A DNA stretch of 6,041 nt from Veillonellaceae bacterium (GCA_900766245.1 CAAFUR010000022.1:1-6041), one strand, 5' to 3'; counted from the stretch's first letter, positions 1 through 5,875 are shown. Notes: generated by a model from the sequence alone, not told the origin. Numbers and translations: made by a program.

Positions 1-40
1 CACGGCGGTATCGGGGGTTCGATTCCCCCACGGGTCACCA
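1..40 (+). tRNA. tRNA-Glu, 3' part (5' end outside window)
   Basis: The first 40 bases read as the 3' portion of a tRNA: the end of an anticodon loop (CAC), the 3' side of an anticodon stem (GGCGG), a 4-base variable region, a 5-bp T arm (GGGGG/CCCCC around TTCGATT), the 3' acceptor strand ACGGGTC, discriminator A and an encoded CCA. The string CACGGCGGTA following the anticodon is characteristic of bacterial tRNA-Glu (anticodon TTC), so the window appears to begin at the third anticodon base. The anticodon itself is not complete in the window; the Glu assignment rests on similarity to known tRNA-Glu. Confidence 0.82.
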
Positions 41-43
41 TAT

Positions 44-119
<76 letters not shown>

Positions 120-123
120 CGCT

Positions 124-152
124 AGGAACTATCTTCGGATAGTTCCTTTTTT
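124..152 (+). terminator. Rho-independent terminator of the tRNA operon
   Basis: A perfect 9-bp stem, GGAACTATC (125-133) with GATAGTTCC (138-146), is closed by a TTCG tetraloop and followed directly by six T residues (147-152). It begins 5 nt after the CCA end of tRNA-Val. Confidence 0.95.
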
Positions 153-174
153 GTTGAAGAATAGCTTAGAGTAC

Positions 175-203
175 TTTCAAATCTCAACATAAATAGGTAT
201 AAT
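175..203 (+). promoter_or_regulatory. Promoter for the 472-aa membrane protein gene
   Basis: A consensus -10 TATAAT lies at 198-203. A weak -35 (TTTCAA, 175-180, 3 of 6 matches) is 17 bp upstream. The predicted start of transcription is near 210, giving a leader of about 34 nt. The gene's Shine-Dalgarno GGAGG is at 232-236, 7 nt before the ATG. Its position after the tRNA terminator supports independent transcription. Confidence 0.65.
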
Positions 204-243
204 AAAAGAAGTATACATACATTTATGAATTGGAGGATTCCCC

Positions 244-1662
244 ATGGACGGATTGATACAACTTTCATTACAATATGGTCCTTACGTAGTCGTTGTAGGC
301 GTCGTATTGTTGTTTTTACTATGTTGTTATTTCTTATTTCGAGATGGTAAAAGTAATAAAAGACATACAAAACAACAGGTGCCAACCTATGAAGAGTATT
401 ACGAAGAACGGAGACGGAACTTTCAGAATCCTTACGCTGTGAAAGAAGAATCTGAAACAGATGACACCATCTGGGAAGCGATGAACCCTAGTGATTACAC
501 CATGCCGTTGCCAGCGGTGGATGCGGCGGATTGGAACGAATCCCAAGGCATTGTGTCTAAAGAATTGGTGCGTGCCGTTAGCGAGCAACCATTGGAAGAA
601 GCGGACGATGCGACGCGGATTATGCCGAAGATTACAGAAGAGTTAGTCAGCGAAGAACAAACTCTAGAAGAACCAGTGTTAGAACAGTCTACCACAACAG
701 AAACGTCCGCCATCGTAGACAAAGCGGTGGCACAATACGTGGCAGCTTTTGGTATCTTGAATCCGAAATCAGAAACGGCGGCGAAGTACATCACAGAATA
801 CGTGTTTTCTCAATTGGATACTGAATCGGAAGAGGAAATTGCCACATTATTAGAAAATATTGCTGTTCAAGAAGCATTGTTACAAGTACAAAAAGCGTAC
901 GTTACGACCCCAGCGGAGTGGTTACGAGACATACTAGCAGATGCCTTCCGAGATGTGGTAAAACGACCGCAATCCAGTACTTGGTACTTGGTAGCAGTGG
1001 ATGCCTTGAAATGCTTAGTGAATATGCAAAAGGGTCATTTACAAGCCCTAGCATTAGCTTTGATCGTGCAATATTCTAAAAATTCCAATAACTATTCCCT
1101 GGAAAATTTCCAACATTATGTGGAGAAATATTTAGAACCACTACTCAGCGAATTGCCAACTCGTGAAGACATGTACCAACAATTAGACTACTTACGTTGT
1201 ACATCGTCCGCAGGGGAAGTACGATTTGAGCAAATTCTACGCAACTCCTATCCGTTGGTGTTCGATTACCGTGGCTTTACGATGGAAGAATTAGAATACG
1301 TCATGCAAAATGCGCCAGTACGGACATCCATTACCGTACCGAGTTTCAACTCGAATTTGCTAAAATTGTCGGCTGTAGATGAATACATGTTGCCGAACTT
1401 ATTCCAACGAGCAGGCATTACTGATCAAGACATACAACAGGCGTTGACAGGGCTAGCTTTTAGCCGAGCCTTCGATTGGGATAACACATCTTTTGATGAC
1501 GTGCTAGAACACATTTCCCCTGTCTTGCTAGACTTGTGCCAAACCTATAATCGCATTCCATTGTGCCGTTTGAACTTAACTTTGTTAGGTTTATATCTAG
1601 GTCGTAGCATGGTGAAAGCAACCATTCACGAGGATTTTGATATCTCTCCGTGGTTTAGCTAA
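244..1662 (+). CDS. Single-pass membrane-anchored protein, LPO_1073/Vpar_1526-like (tentative)
   Basis: The 472-aa product starts at an ATG with GGAGG 7 nt upstream. Residues 13-32 form one hydrophobic segment, followed by basic residues (R33, K36, K39, R40), so the bulk of the protein is predicted to be cytoplasmic by the positive-inside rule. Residues 48-155 are acidic and low in complexity (Glu-rich, with repeated SEEQ/LEEP-like runs), probably a flexible linker. Residues 157-472 look like a compact, mostly helical domain. Segments near 210-215 (LLQVQKAY in part), 251-275 and 311-345 (a Cys followed by a Gly-containing stretch, then ILRNSYPLVF) recall, from memory, the LPO_1073/Vpar_1526 family of uncharacterised proteins. 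No catalytic motif is visible and I assign no function. It is separated from the next open frame by 65 nt with no terminator. Confidence 0.85.
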   Translation: MDGLIQLSLQYGPYVVVVGVVLLFLLCCYFLFRDGKSNKRHTKQQVPTYEEYYEERRRNFQNPYAVKEESETDDTIWEAMNPSDYTMPLPAVDAADWNESQGIVSKELVRAVSEQPLEEADDATRIMPKITEELVSEEQTLEEPVLEQSTTTETSAIVDKAVAQYVAAFGILNPKSETAAKYITEYVFSQLDTESEEEIATLLENIAVQEALLQVQKAYVTTPAEWLRDILADAFRDVVKRPQSSTWYLVAVDALKCLVNMQKGHLQALALALIVQYSKNSNNYSLENFQHYVEKYLEPLLSELPTREDMYQQLDYLRCTSSAGEVRFEQILRNSYPLVFDYRGFTMEELEYVMQNAPVRTSITVPSFNSNLLKLSAVDEYMLPNLFQRAGITDQDIQQALTGLAFSRAFDWDNTSFDDVLEHISPVLLDLCQTYNRIPLCRLNLTLLGLYLGRSMVKATIHEDFDISPWFS

Positions 1663-1727
1663 TAACAAAATAATACAGCAAAACAGGTTCACCCAATGCA
1701 GATGGATCGATTAAAACACCAGCGTCC
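1663..1727 (+). other. Coding-like sequence upstream of the YadA fragment, without a start
   Basis: Between the stop of the membrane protein gene and the first ATG of the YadA fragment, the frame of the latter is open from 1674 and reads as 18 plausible codons (SKTGSPNADGS followed by IKTPAS). There is no ATG, GTG or TTG start in this frame with a Shine-Dalgarno. It looks like retained passenger sequence, with the truncation breakpoint close to 1663-1674. Confidence 0.5.
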
Positions 1728-2228
1728 ATGACTGTTAAGTTGACGAAAAACGTTCACATGGGTGATGGTTCTACCGATTACACAGGCGTATTTAAACCTA
1801 CTTTTGAACCGACACAAATCATGGCGGGCATTGGTAATTATCGTAGTGAAACAGCAGCAGCTGTAGGCCTTGCTCATTACACACAAGAAGCGACTATGTT
1901 CCACGTAGGTGTTACATTAGGTCAACATCAAAATATGGTGAATGCTGGCGTGACTCACAAATTTGGCTGGAGCCCAGAAGAAAAAGCAATTCCTGAACGT
2001 TATAAAGCGGGCCCGATCTCCTCTGTATATGTAATGCAAGATGAAGTATCTGCATTGAAACAAGAGAACGAACGCACGAAAGTAGCGTACGAACAAGTAT
2101 TGGCAGATAATGCAAGTATGAAAGCAGAAAACCAAGAAATGAAGGAATCTTACAACAAAATGGCTCAAGACAATGAAGAAATGAAAGCACAAATCAAAAT
2201 GTTGATGCAGGCTATGGGAATGAAATAA
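1728..2228 (+). CDS. YadA-type anchor domain with C-terminal coiled coil; probable 5'-truncated autotransporter remnant
   Basis: The frame encodes 166 aa from the first ATG. Residues 28-81 match a trimeric autotransporter (YadA-like) membrane anchor: four amphipathic beta-strands, about 29-38 (starting TQIMAGIGNY), 41-51, 56-64 and 69-81 (NMVNAGVTHKFGW). After the barrel, residues 92-104 (KAGPISSVYVMQD) lead into a heptad-like coiled coil to the end, rich in Glu, Lys and Met. No signal peptide, head or stalk is present and no Shine-Dalgarno precedes the ATG. The frame stays open upstream to a stop at 1671-1673 and codes sensibly there (from 1674), but has no start. I infer the 3' remnant of a larger adhesin gene, perhaps a donor for recombination, rather than a functional secreted protein. 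A strong terminator follows 34 nt after the stop. Confidence 0.7.
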   Translation: MTVKLTKNVHMGDGSTDYTGVFKPTFEPTQIMAGIGNYRSETAAAVGLAHYTQEATMFHVGVTLGQHQNMVNAGVTHKFGWSPEEKAIPERYKAGPISSVYVMQDEVSALKQENERTKVAYEQVLADNASMKAENQEMKESYNKMAQDNEEMKAQIKMLMQAMGMK

Positions 2229-2262
2229 TTCCTGAAGATGTAACTTCCTCAGAAGATGCAAT

Positions 2263-2311
2263 AAGCCCCTACCCTTCCGGGTCGAAAGACTCGGAAGCGG
2301 TAGGGGCTTTT
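2263..2311 (+). terminator. Terminator after the YadA fragment (47-bp repeat copy A)
   Basis: A long hairpin: AAGCCCCTACC (2263-2273) pairs with GGTAGGGGCTT (2299-2309). An inner 10-bp stem, CTTCCGGGTC/GACTCGGAAG, is capped by a GAAA tetraloop, with a single bulged C (2298). A short T run follows (2308-2311). The 47-bp core 2265-2311 recurs in inverted orientation at 3746-3792. Confidence 0.88.
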
Positions 2312-2364
2312 GTGTTGTGGTATTCGTATAGTATATCTAGTGGATAGTAATGTTTGGAATATAG

Positions 2365-2398
2365 TAAAAGGGATGCAGGTTGTACTGCGTCCCTTTTA
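2365..2398 (-). terminator. Terminator of the crp-family gene (possibly bidirectional)
   Basis: TAAAAGGGA (2365-2373) is complementary to TCCCTTTTA (2390-2398), and GCAG to CTGC inside it, with a 6-nt loop. It starts 6 nt beyond the stop codon of the leftward regulator gene. Read leftward, the stem ends in TTTTACTATATT, an adequate U-rich end. Read rightward, the one mismatch becomes a G-U pair, so it may work in both directions between the convergent genes. Confidence 0.75.
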
Positions 2399-2404
2399 GT
2401 ATTG

Positions 2405-3115
2405 TTAAAATGAAAAATCTTGAATGGTTTCGATATCTACAAGCTCTACTTCTTTGCCGTGGAATTGGATGATCCGTTCGTCTTGCAAACGACCTAGTTC
2501 ACGGCTGAGGGCGGTGCGGCTAACGTTGAGAACGTCCGCCATTTCTTGCCGATTGTGTGGCAAGGTGAGGATATTCTTTTTTTGCACTCGCCGAATATCC
2601 ATGAGATAGGCAAAAATTTTCTCGCGCATCCCTTTGAGGGACAGGTAATGCACTTTGCGGGTCAGTTGCATCGCCTTTTCAGACAGGTCATGCATGAGGT
2701 TGGTGAGCAACTGGATTTGACAGGATTGGCAATCCGGAAATGCTTTGGTGAAAGTCTCAATCGGTAAAAACAAAACGATGGCATCTTTCGTGGCTTCGAT
2801 CGTAGCTGGCCATAGGGGATGATTACTAAAGAGCAAAGCTTCCCCGAACATAGAGGACGGTTGCAGTTCCGTTACGATGGTTCGTTGTCCCAGCATGTTC
2901 TCTCGCGTTAATAAGGCACGCCCTTCTAGCAAGATACCGATGCCTTCCATCGGATCCCCAGCAATGGCAATGAAAGAATTTTTTTTGAAACTTTGTACTT
3001 TCACATTCGCTTGAGATAAGAAAAGTGATAAATTTTCTGGCGCAATGTGTGCGCATAGGGGAGATTGTTGAATTGTATTCATGTATGTTTCTAACGTTGG
3101 ATGTAATGTCGACAT
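2405..3115 (-). CDS. Crp/Fnr-family transcriptional regulator
   Basis: The 236-aa product has normal family length. Residues about 20-125 form a cyclic-nucleotide-binding-type beta-barrel sensor domain (ILLEGRALLTREN, then the FGEALLF segment at 90-96). Residues about 130-160 are the dimer helix. Residues 186-215 are the winged helix-turn-helix, with recognition helix SRTALSRELGRL (199-210). The Glu of E. coli FNR's DNA-reading helix is replaced by Thr201, so the site should differ from TTGAT-N4-ATCAA. The N-terminal Cys cluster of FNR is absent; the only Cys are C21, C129 and C132 (a CxxC), so oxygen sensing by an FNR-type Fe-S cluster is unlikely. The start has GGAGGT at 3124-3119, 3 nt before ATG. 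It lies 10 nt after the Rpn pseudogene and probably shares its promoter. Standing divergent to hcp, it may be an HcpR-like regulator of it (inference). Confidence 0.92.
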   Translation of the reverse strand: MSTLHPTLETYMNTIQQSPLCAHIAPENLSLFLSQANVKVQSFKKNSFIAIAGDPMEGIGILLEGRALLTRENMLGQRTIVTELQPSSMFGEALLFSNHPLWPATIEATKDAIVLFLPIETFTKAFPDCQSCQIQLLTNLMHDLSEKAMQLTRKVHYLSLKGMREKIFAYLMDIRRVQKKNILTLPHNRQEMADVLNVSRTALSRELGRLQDERIIQFHGKEVELVDIETIQDFSF

Positions 3116-3125
3116 GAGACCTCCA

Positions 3126-3666
3126 TTAAATTAGAGAGTGCGTTTTACCGATTTCCTTGATTTGTTCTATGGTGAGCTTAGTATATTTGGCAATCATTTC
3201 CAAGGATAATTTATCTTCTAACATGCCAAGAACTACCTCGGCTTTGCCTTCAGCATTACCTTCTTTCCGTTGGCGTCTTAATTCCATTTCAAGTGTCATA
3301 TATTCTAACCTCCATTCTTTAGAGTGTTTTACTTTATCTACGACAGAATCCATTTCCAATACTAACTCATCAGCAGGTGATTTACCATCTACATAATCTA
3401 AAAAATATTGTAACGGTTTTGAAATATCGTCTTCCGTACCTTTAGTGCTCAAGAATAGTTTTGTGGTTCCATCGTTTAATTCTATATTGTAATTTTCTAA
3501 ACAAATATTTCTGAAAGTATACTTCTTCTTCGAGATAGGTGATATCTTTAATCTGGATATCTAATAGCCGTTCTATTGTTGCTTTACAAATACGCTTATT
3601 TCGCATTACCTTCTGAAACATAAAGTTATCCTGAATGGTCAGTTCTTCAAATGGTTTGATATGCAT
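3126..3666 (-). pseudogene. Rpn-family recombination-promoting nuclease/putative transposase, internally deleted and frameshifted
   Basis: Two frames hold the two ends of one family protein. The N-terminal 48 codons (3666-3523, beginning MHIKPFEELTIQDNFMFQKV) are typical of Rpn/PD-(D/E)XK family transposase-like proteins. After GAAGAAGAAG the sequence jumps, in a different frame at 3521, to YTFRNICLENYN and continues to the family's C-terminal part (DYVDGKSPADE, EMELRRQRKEGNAEGKAEV) up to the stop at 3126. The PD-(D/E)XK catalytic core normally lying between these parts is missing, so a deletion that also broke the frame is inferred. Full-length members are roughly 250-300 aa. Only about 48 plus 131 codons remain. 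Promoter and RBS (GGAGG 3678-3674, 7 nt from ATG) are intact. Translation of the first frame would end at 3442. Confidence 0.9.
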
Positions 3667-3691
3667 AGAATCACCTCCGGCTCTTATTCAA

Positions 3692-3720
3692 ATTATACCA
3701 TATATTTTAGATATATAACA
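3692..3720 (-). promoter_or_regulatory. Extended -10 promoter of the rpn-pseudogene/crp-family transcript
   Basis: Read leftward, TGG-TATAAT (3700-3692) is a perfect -10 with the TG extension. The -35 position 17 bp upstream (3720-3715, TGTTAT) is poor, as is common for extended -10 promoters. Transcription should begin near 3685, just before the Shine-Dalgarno at 3678-3674. No better promoter is obvious in front of the regulator gene, so this probably drives both. Confidence 0.7.
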
Positions 3721-3745
3721 TTGCTCTTTCTCATATCTCCAAGAT

Positions 3746-3792
3746 AAAAGCCCCTACCTGTTTCGAGTCTTTCGAGCTAGGAGAGTAGGGGC
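3746..3792 (-). terminator. Leftward hairpin terminator, 47-bp repeat copy B (orphan)
   Basis: Read leftward: GCCCCTAC (3792-3785), a 27-nt middle, then GTAGGGGC (3757-3750) and TTTT (3749-3746). The sequence aligns without gaps to 2265-2311, about 39 of 47 positions matching, including the central TCGAAAGACTCG. The inner stem is degenerate here compared with copy A. It lies upstream of the leftward promoter at 3692-3720 and follows no intact leftward gene, so what it once terminated seems to be lost. Confidence 0.7.
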
Positions 3793-3808
3793 GTATTTAC
3801 TTACATCA

Positions 3809-3883
3809 CTATATCAATCCACGAACACGACCAGTTTCTATAATTTGTTTTAAAGTGTAGCCAAGGATACGTTTTTTCTGCTT
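3809..3883 (-). pseudogene. Possible C-terminal remnant of a lost leftward gene
   Basis: Twenty-four codons read KQKKRILGYTLKQIIETG then RVRGLI and a TAG stop, with protein-like composition. The stop lies 17 nt before the leftward terminator at 3792, the usual arrangement of a gene end. An in-frame TGA immediately precedes the first codon and no start or RBS exists. I do not recognise the protein family. A chance open stretch remains possible. Confidence 0.35.
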
Positions 3884-3886
3884 TCA

Positions 3887-4036
3887 GTATACTATACTAC
3901 ATGTATAGATAACAAGACACTGCTAGATTGCCCTGGAGAGGGCTTTCACTATGAAAGTGATTGTCTAGTGAGATATCTAAAGCAATACAAAAAGTATGTT
4001 GTAGTATACATGTTAAGGGCAAAGTTCCCAAGGAGG
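3887..4036 (+). promoter_or_regulatory. hcp upstream region: inverted repeats, candidate operators and promoter, RBS
   Basis: This stretch before hcp carries several dyads: CTATAC-N5-GTATAG (3892-3908); CTTTCA-N3-TGAAAG, also readable as TCACT-N5-AGTGA (3943-3960); AGATATCT (3971-3978); and the pair ACATGTATA (3899-3907)/TATACATGT (4005-4013). Possible -10 elements are TATACT (3893-3898) and TATACA (4005-4010), neither with a good -35, which would fit an activator-dependent promoter. If TATACA is used, the AGATATCT dyad is centred near -42, a usual Crp/Fnr activation position. The Shine-Dalgarno AGGAGG is at 4031-4036. Which dyad binds a regulator cannot be decided from sequence. Confidence 0.4.
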
Positions 4037-4042
4037 TTTATC

Positions 4043-5608
4043 ATGAGTATGTTCTGTTTCCAATGTGAACAAACAGCGCAACCAAATGGTTGTACAGTAC
4101 AAGGTGTGTGTGGTAAAACAGCACCAGTTGCAAATTTACAAGACGAATTAACAGCGGCGTTGATCGGTTTAGCTCGTGCAATGCAAGCTACAGAAGTAAC
4201 GTTAGAAAACGTACAATTGTTAAAACGTGGTTTATTCATGTGCGTAACAAACGTAAACTTCTCTGAAGATCGTGTACAAGAGTTCATCGATGTAATCAAC
4301 AATGCGCATAACAAATTAGATGCAAACATTCCTAACTTTGATTGGGAAGAATTGTGGAAAGGTCATGAAGACATCGTTTCCTTACGTTCCACATTGTTAT
4401 TAGGTATGCGTGGTATGGCTGCGTACGCATGGCATGCAGCAGTATTGGGCTACAATGATCCAGAAGTTGATGCTTGGTTTGTAAAAGGCCTTGTTGAAAT
4501 GGCGAAAGACCACAGCGCAGAAGAATGGTTAGGCTTATTGATGGAATTCGGTGGCATCAACCTTGCTTGCATGGCGTTGTTAGACAAAGCAAATACAACT
4601 ACATACGGTACTCCAGTTCCAACAACTGTACCTTTAACAGTAGAACCAGGTCCTTTTATCGTTGTAACAGGCCATGACTTACACGACCTAAAAATGTTAT
4701 TGGAACAAACTGATGGTAAAGGCGTTAACATCTATACACATGGTGAAATGCTTCCATGTCATGCGTACCCTGAATTGAAAAAACATCCTCAATTGAAAGG
4801 GAACTTCGGTACTGCATGGCAAAACCAACAAAAAGAATTTGATGGTGTTCCAGGTGCGTTCTTGTTCACAACAAACTGCATTATGCCACCAAAACAAACA
4901 TATATCAAAAACATCTTCACAACTGACATGGTTGGTTTCGATGGCTGCGGTCATGTGGAACACAACGAAGATGGCACAAAAGATTTCTCTGCAGTCATCG
5001 AACGCGCTATTGAATTAGGCGGTTACAAAGAGCCACAACAATTCACAGGTATCAACGGCGGTACAGAAGTAACAACTGGTTTCGGTCATGGTACAGTACT
5101 TGGCGTAGCTGATAAAGTAATTGATGCGGTGAAAGCTGGCGCTATTAAACACTTCTTCTTGGTAGGCGGTTGCGACGGTGCTAAAGTAGGCCGTAACTAC
5201 TACACTGAGTTCGTAAAACAAACTCCAGAAGATACAATGGTATTGACTCTTGCATGTGGTAAATATCGTTTCAACGACCTTAACATCGGTGAAATCGGTG
5301 GCTTACCTCGTATCTTAGATATGGGTCAATGTAACGATGCGTACTCTGCGATCCAAGTAGCGGTAGCATTAGCAGGCGCTTTTGAATGTGACGTAAACGA
5401 ATTGCCATTGACATTAGTATTGTCTTGGTACGAACAAAAAGCGGTATGTATCCTATTAACATTATTGTCCTTAGGCATCCGCAACATCTACATCGGACCA
5501 TCCTTGCCAAAATTCTTGTCCAACACAGTACTTGGCATCTTAGTTGAAAAATTCAACTTACATCCGATTACAACACCAGAAGAAGATATGAAAGCAATTC
5601 TAGGCTAA
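4043..5608 (+). CDS. hcp: Hydroxylamine reductase / hybrid cluster protein, class I
   Basis: The 521-aa product is an iron-sulfur-oxygen enzyme credited with hydroxylamine reduction to ammonia and NO reduction, active in the anaerobic cytoplasm against nitrosative stress. The N-terminal cluster motif is C5-x2-C8-x8-C17-x5-C23, the pattern of strict-anaerobe class I proteins rather than the enterobacterial class II. The hybrid-cluster ligands are all present: H211 (GHDLHD), E235 (THGEMLP), C279 (TTNCIMP), C377 (GGCDG, the persulfide position), C405 (LACGK), C430 (GQCND), E464 and K466 (WYEQK). Their spacing closely follows Desulfovibrio Hcp. The start is chosen by AGGAGG 6 nt upstream of the ATG at 4043; the frame is open to a GTG at 3968, but that start has no RBS. 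It has no Hcr reductase gene beside it. It is divergent to the Crp/Fnr regulator. Confidence 0.98.
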   Translation: MSMFCFQCEQTAQPNGCTVQGVCGKTAPVANLQDELTAALIGLARAMQATEVTLENVQLLKRGLFMCVTNVNFSEDRVQEFIDVINNAHNKLDANIPNFDWEELWKGHEDIVSLRSTLLLGMRGMAAYAWHAAVLGYNDPEVDAWFVKGLVEMAKDHSAEEWLGLLMEFGGINLACMALLDKANTTTYGTPVPTTVPLTVEPGPFIVVTGHDLHDLKMLLEQTDGKGVNIYTHGEMLPCHAYPELKKHPQLKGNFGTAWQNQQKEFDGVPGAFLFTTNCIMPPKQTYIKNIFTTDMVGFDGCGHVEHNEDGTKDFSAVIERAIELGGYKEPQQFTGINGGTEVTTGFGHGTVLGVADKVIDAVKAGAIKHFFLVGGCDGAKVGRNYYTEFVKQTPEDTMVLTLACGKYRFNDLNIGEIGGLPRILDMGQCNDAYSAIQVAVALAGAFECDVNELPLTLVLSWYEQKAVCILLTLLSLGIRNIYIGPSLPKFLSNTVLGILVEKFNLHPITTPEEDMKAILG

Positions 5609-5620
5609 GACGTCTCTTGT

Positions 5621-5780
5621 GACGCTATGCAGCCTTGTGGCATTCTTCATTAGCATAAGGGAAGAGCACGGCATACCCCCTCACAAACGGTATTTCATAA
5701 TGTTTGTTCGGGGGCACACCGTGCTCTTCTTGTATTTGTTTGATTTAGGTAGTAAGGAACGCCACAAAGGCTGCTACGTC
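5621..5780. repeat. 160-bp palindromic element around the hcp terminator
   Basis: The left arm 5621-5645 (from GACGCTATGCAGCC to GGCATTC) is the imperfect reverse complement of the right arm 5757-5780 (from GAACGCCACAAAGG to ACGTC). The hcp terminator hairpin lies inside. The size and terminal inverted repeats resemble a MITE or a folded intergenic repeat, but no clear target duplication is visible. A third related arm, TTGTGGCGTT (5808-5817), exactly complements AACGCCACAA (5758-5767), allowing an alternative fold. Confidence 0.5.
5661..5740 (+). terminator. Long hairpin downstream of hcp, likely its terminator
   Basis: GAAGAGCACGG (5661-5671) pairs perfectly with CCGTGCTCTTC (5719-5729). 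Inside, CCCCC (5676-5680) pairs with GGGGG (5710-5714) and ACAAAC (5683-5688) with GTTTGT (5702-5707). A T-rich stretch (TTGTATTTGTTTG) follows. It begins 52 nt after the hcp stop. It is the core of a larger palindromic element (5621-5780). Confidence 0.72.
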
Positions 5781-5824
5781 TAACTGCGTTCCTCTGAGGA
5801 TGGGTGCTTGTGGCGTTGTCATTT

Positions 5825-5850
5825 GCAAACTTGCGCTTTGCTTAGTTTGC
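5825..5850. repeat. Short inverted repeat between hcp and the small toxin-like gene
   Basis: GCAAACT (5825-5831) and AGTTTGC (5844-5850) form a 7-bp stem with a 12-nt loop. No T run follows, so it is not a convincing terminator. It lies in the 363-nt gap between hcp and the next gene, which otherwise holds the palindromic element at 5621-5780 and the promoter at 5876-5904; I see no further gene there. Confidence 0.45.
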
Positions 5851-5875
5851 TGTTAGTAATGGCGTTAAGTCAATA

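Noticed and set aside
244..1662. Minus-strand ORFs opposite the membrane protein gene
   Set aside because: Short and overlapping a well-supported gene, with no start signals.
1917..2261. Cys/His/Leu-rich minus-strand ORFs opposite the YadA fragment
   Set aside because: They are antisense shadows of the coiled-coil and barrel codons, with no RBS or promoter.
2405..3115. Canonical oxygen-sensing FNR
   Set aside because: The N-terminal cysteine cluster needed for the FNR Fe-S cluster is absent and the recognition helix differs at the key Glu position.
3442..3666. Intact 74-aa gene at the N-terminal frame of the Rpn locus
   Set aside because: After residue 48 it reads a wrong frame; the true family sequence continues in the neighbouring frame, so it is the front part of a pseudogene.
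3968..4042. Upstream GTG extension of hcp by 25 codons
   Set aside because: No Shine-Dalgarno precedes 3968. The added residues are basic and unlike Hcp N-termini, while the ATG at 4043 has AGGAGG at ideal spacing and gives the normal N-terminal cysteine motif.
5745..5822. 25-codon minus-strand ORF (MTTPQAPILRGTQLDVAAF...)
   Set aside because: Composition is protein-like, but there is no RBS, and the sequence is accounted for by arms 2 and 3 of the palindromic element, whose self-complementarity creates open frames.
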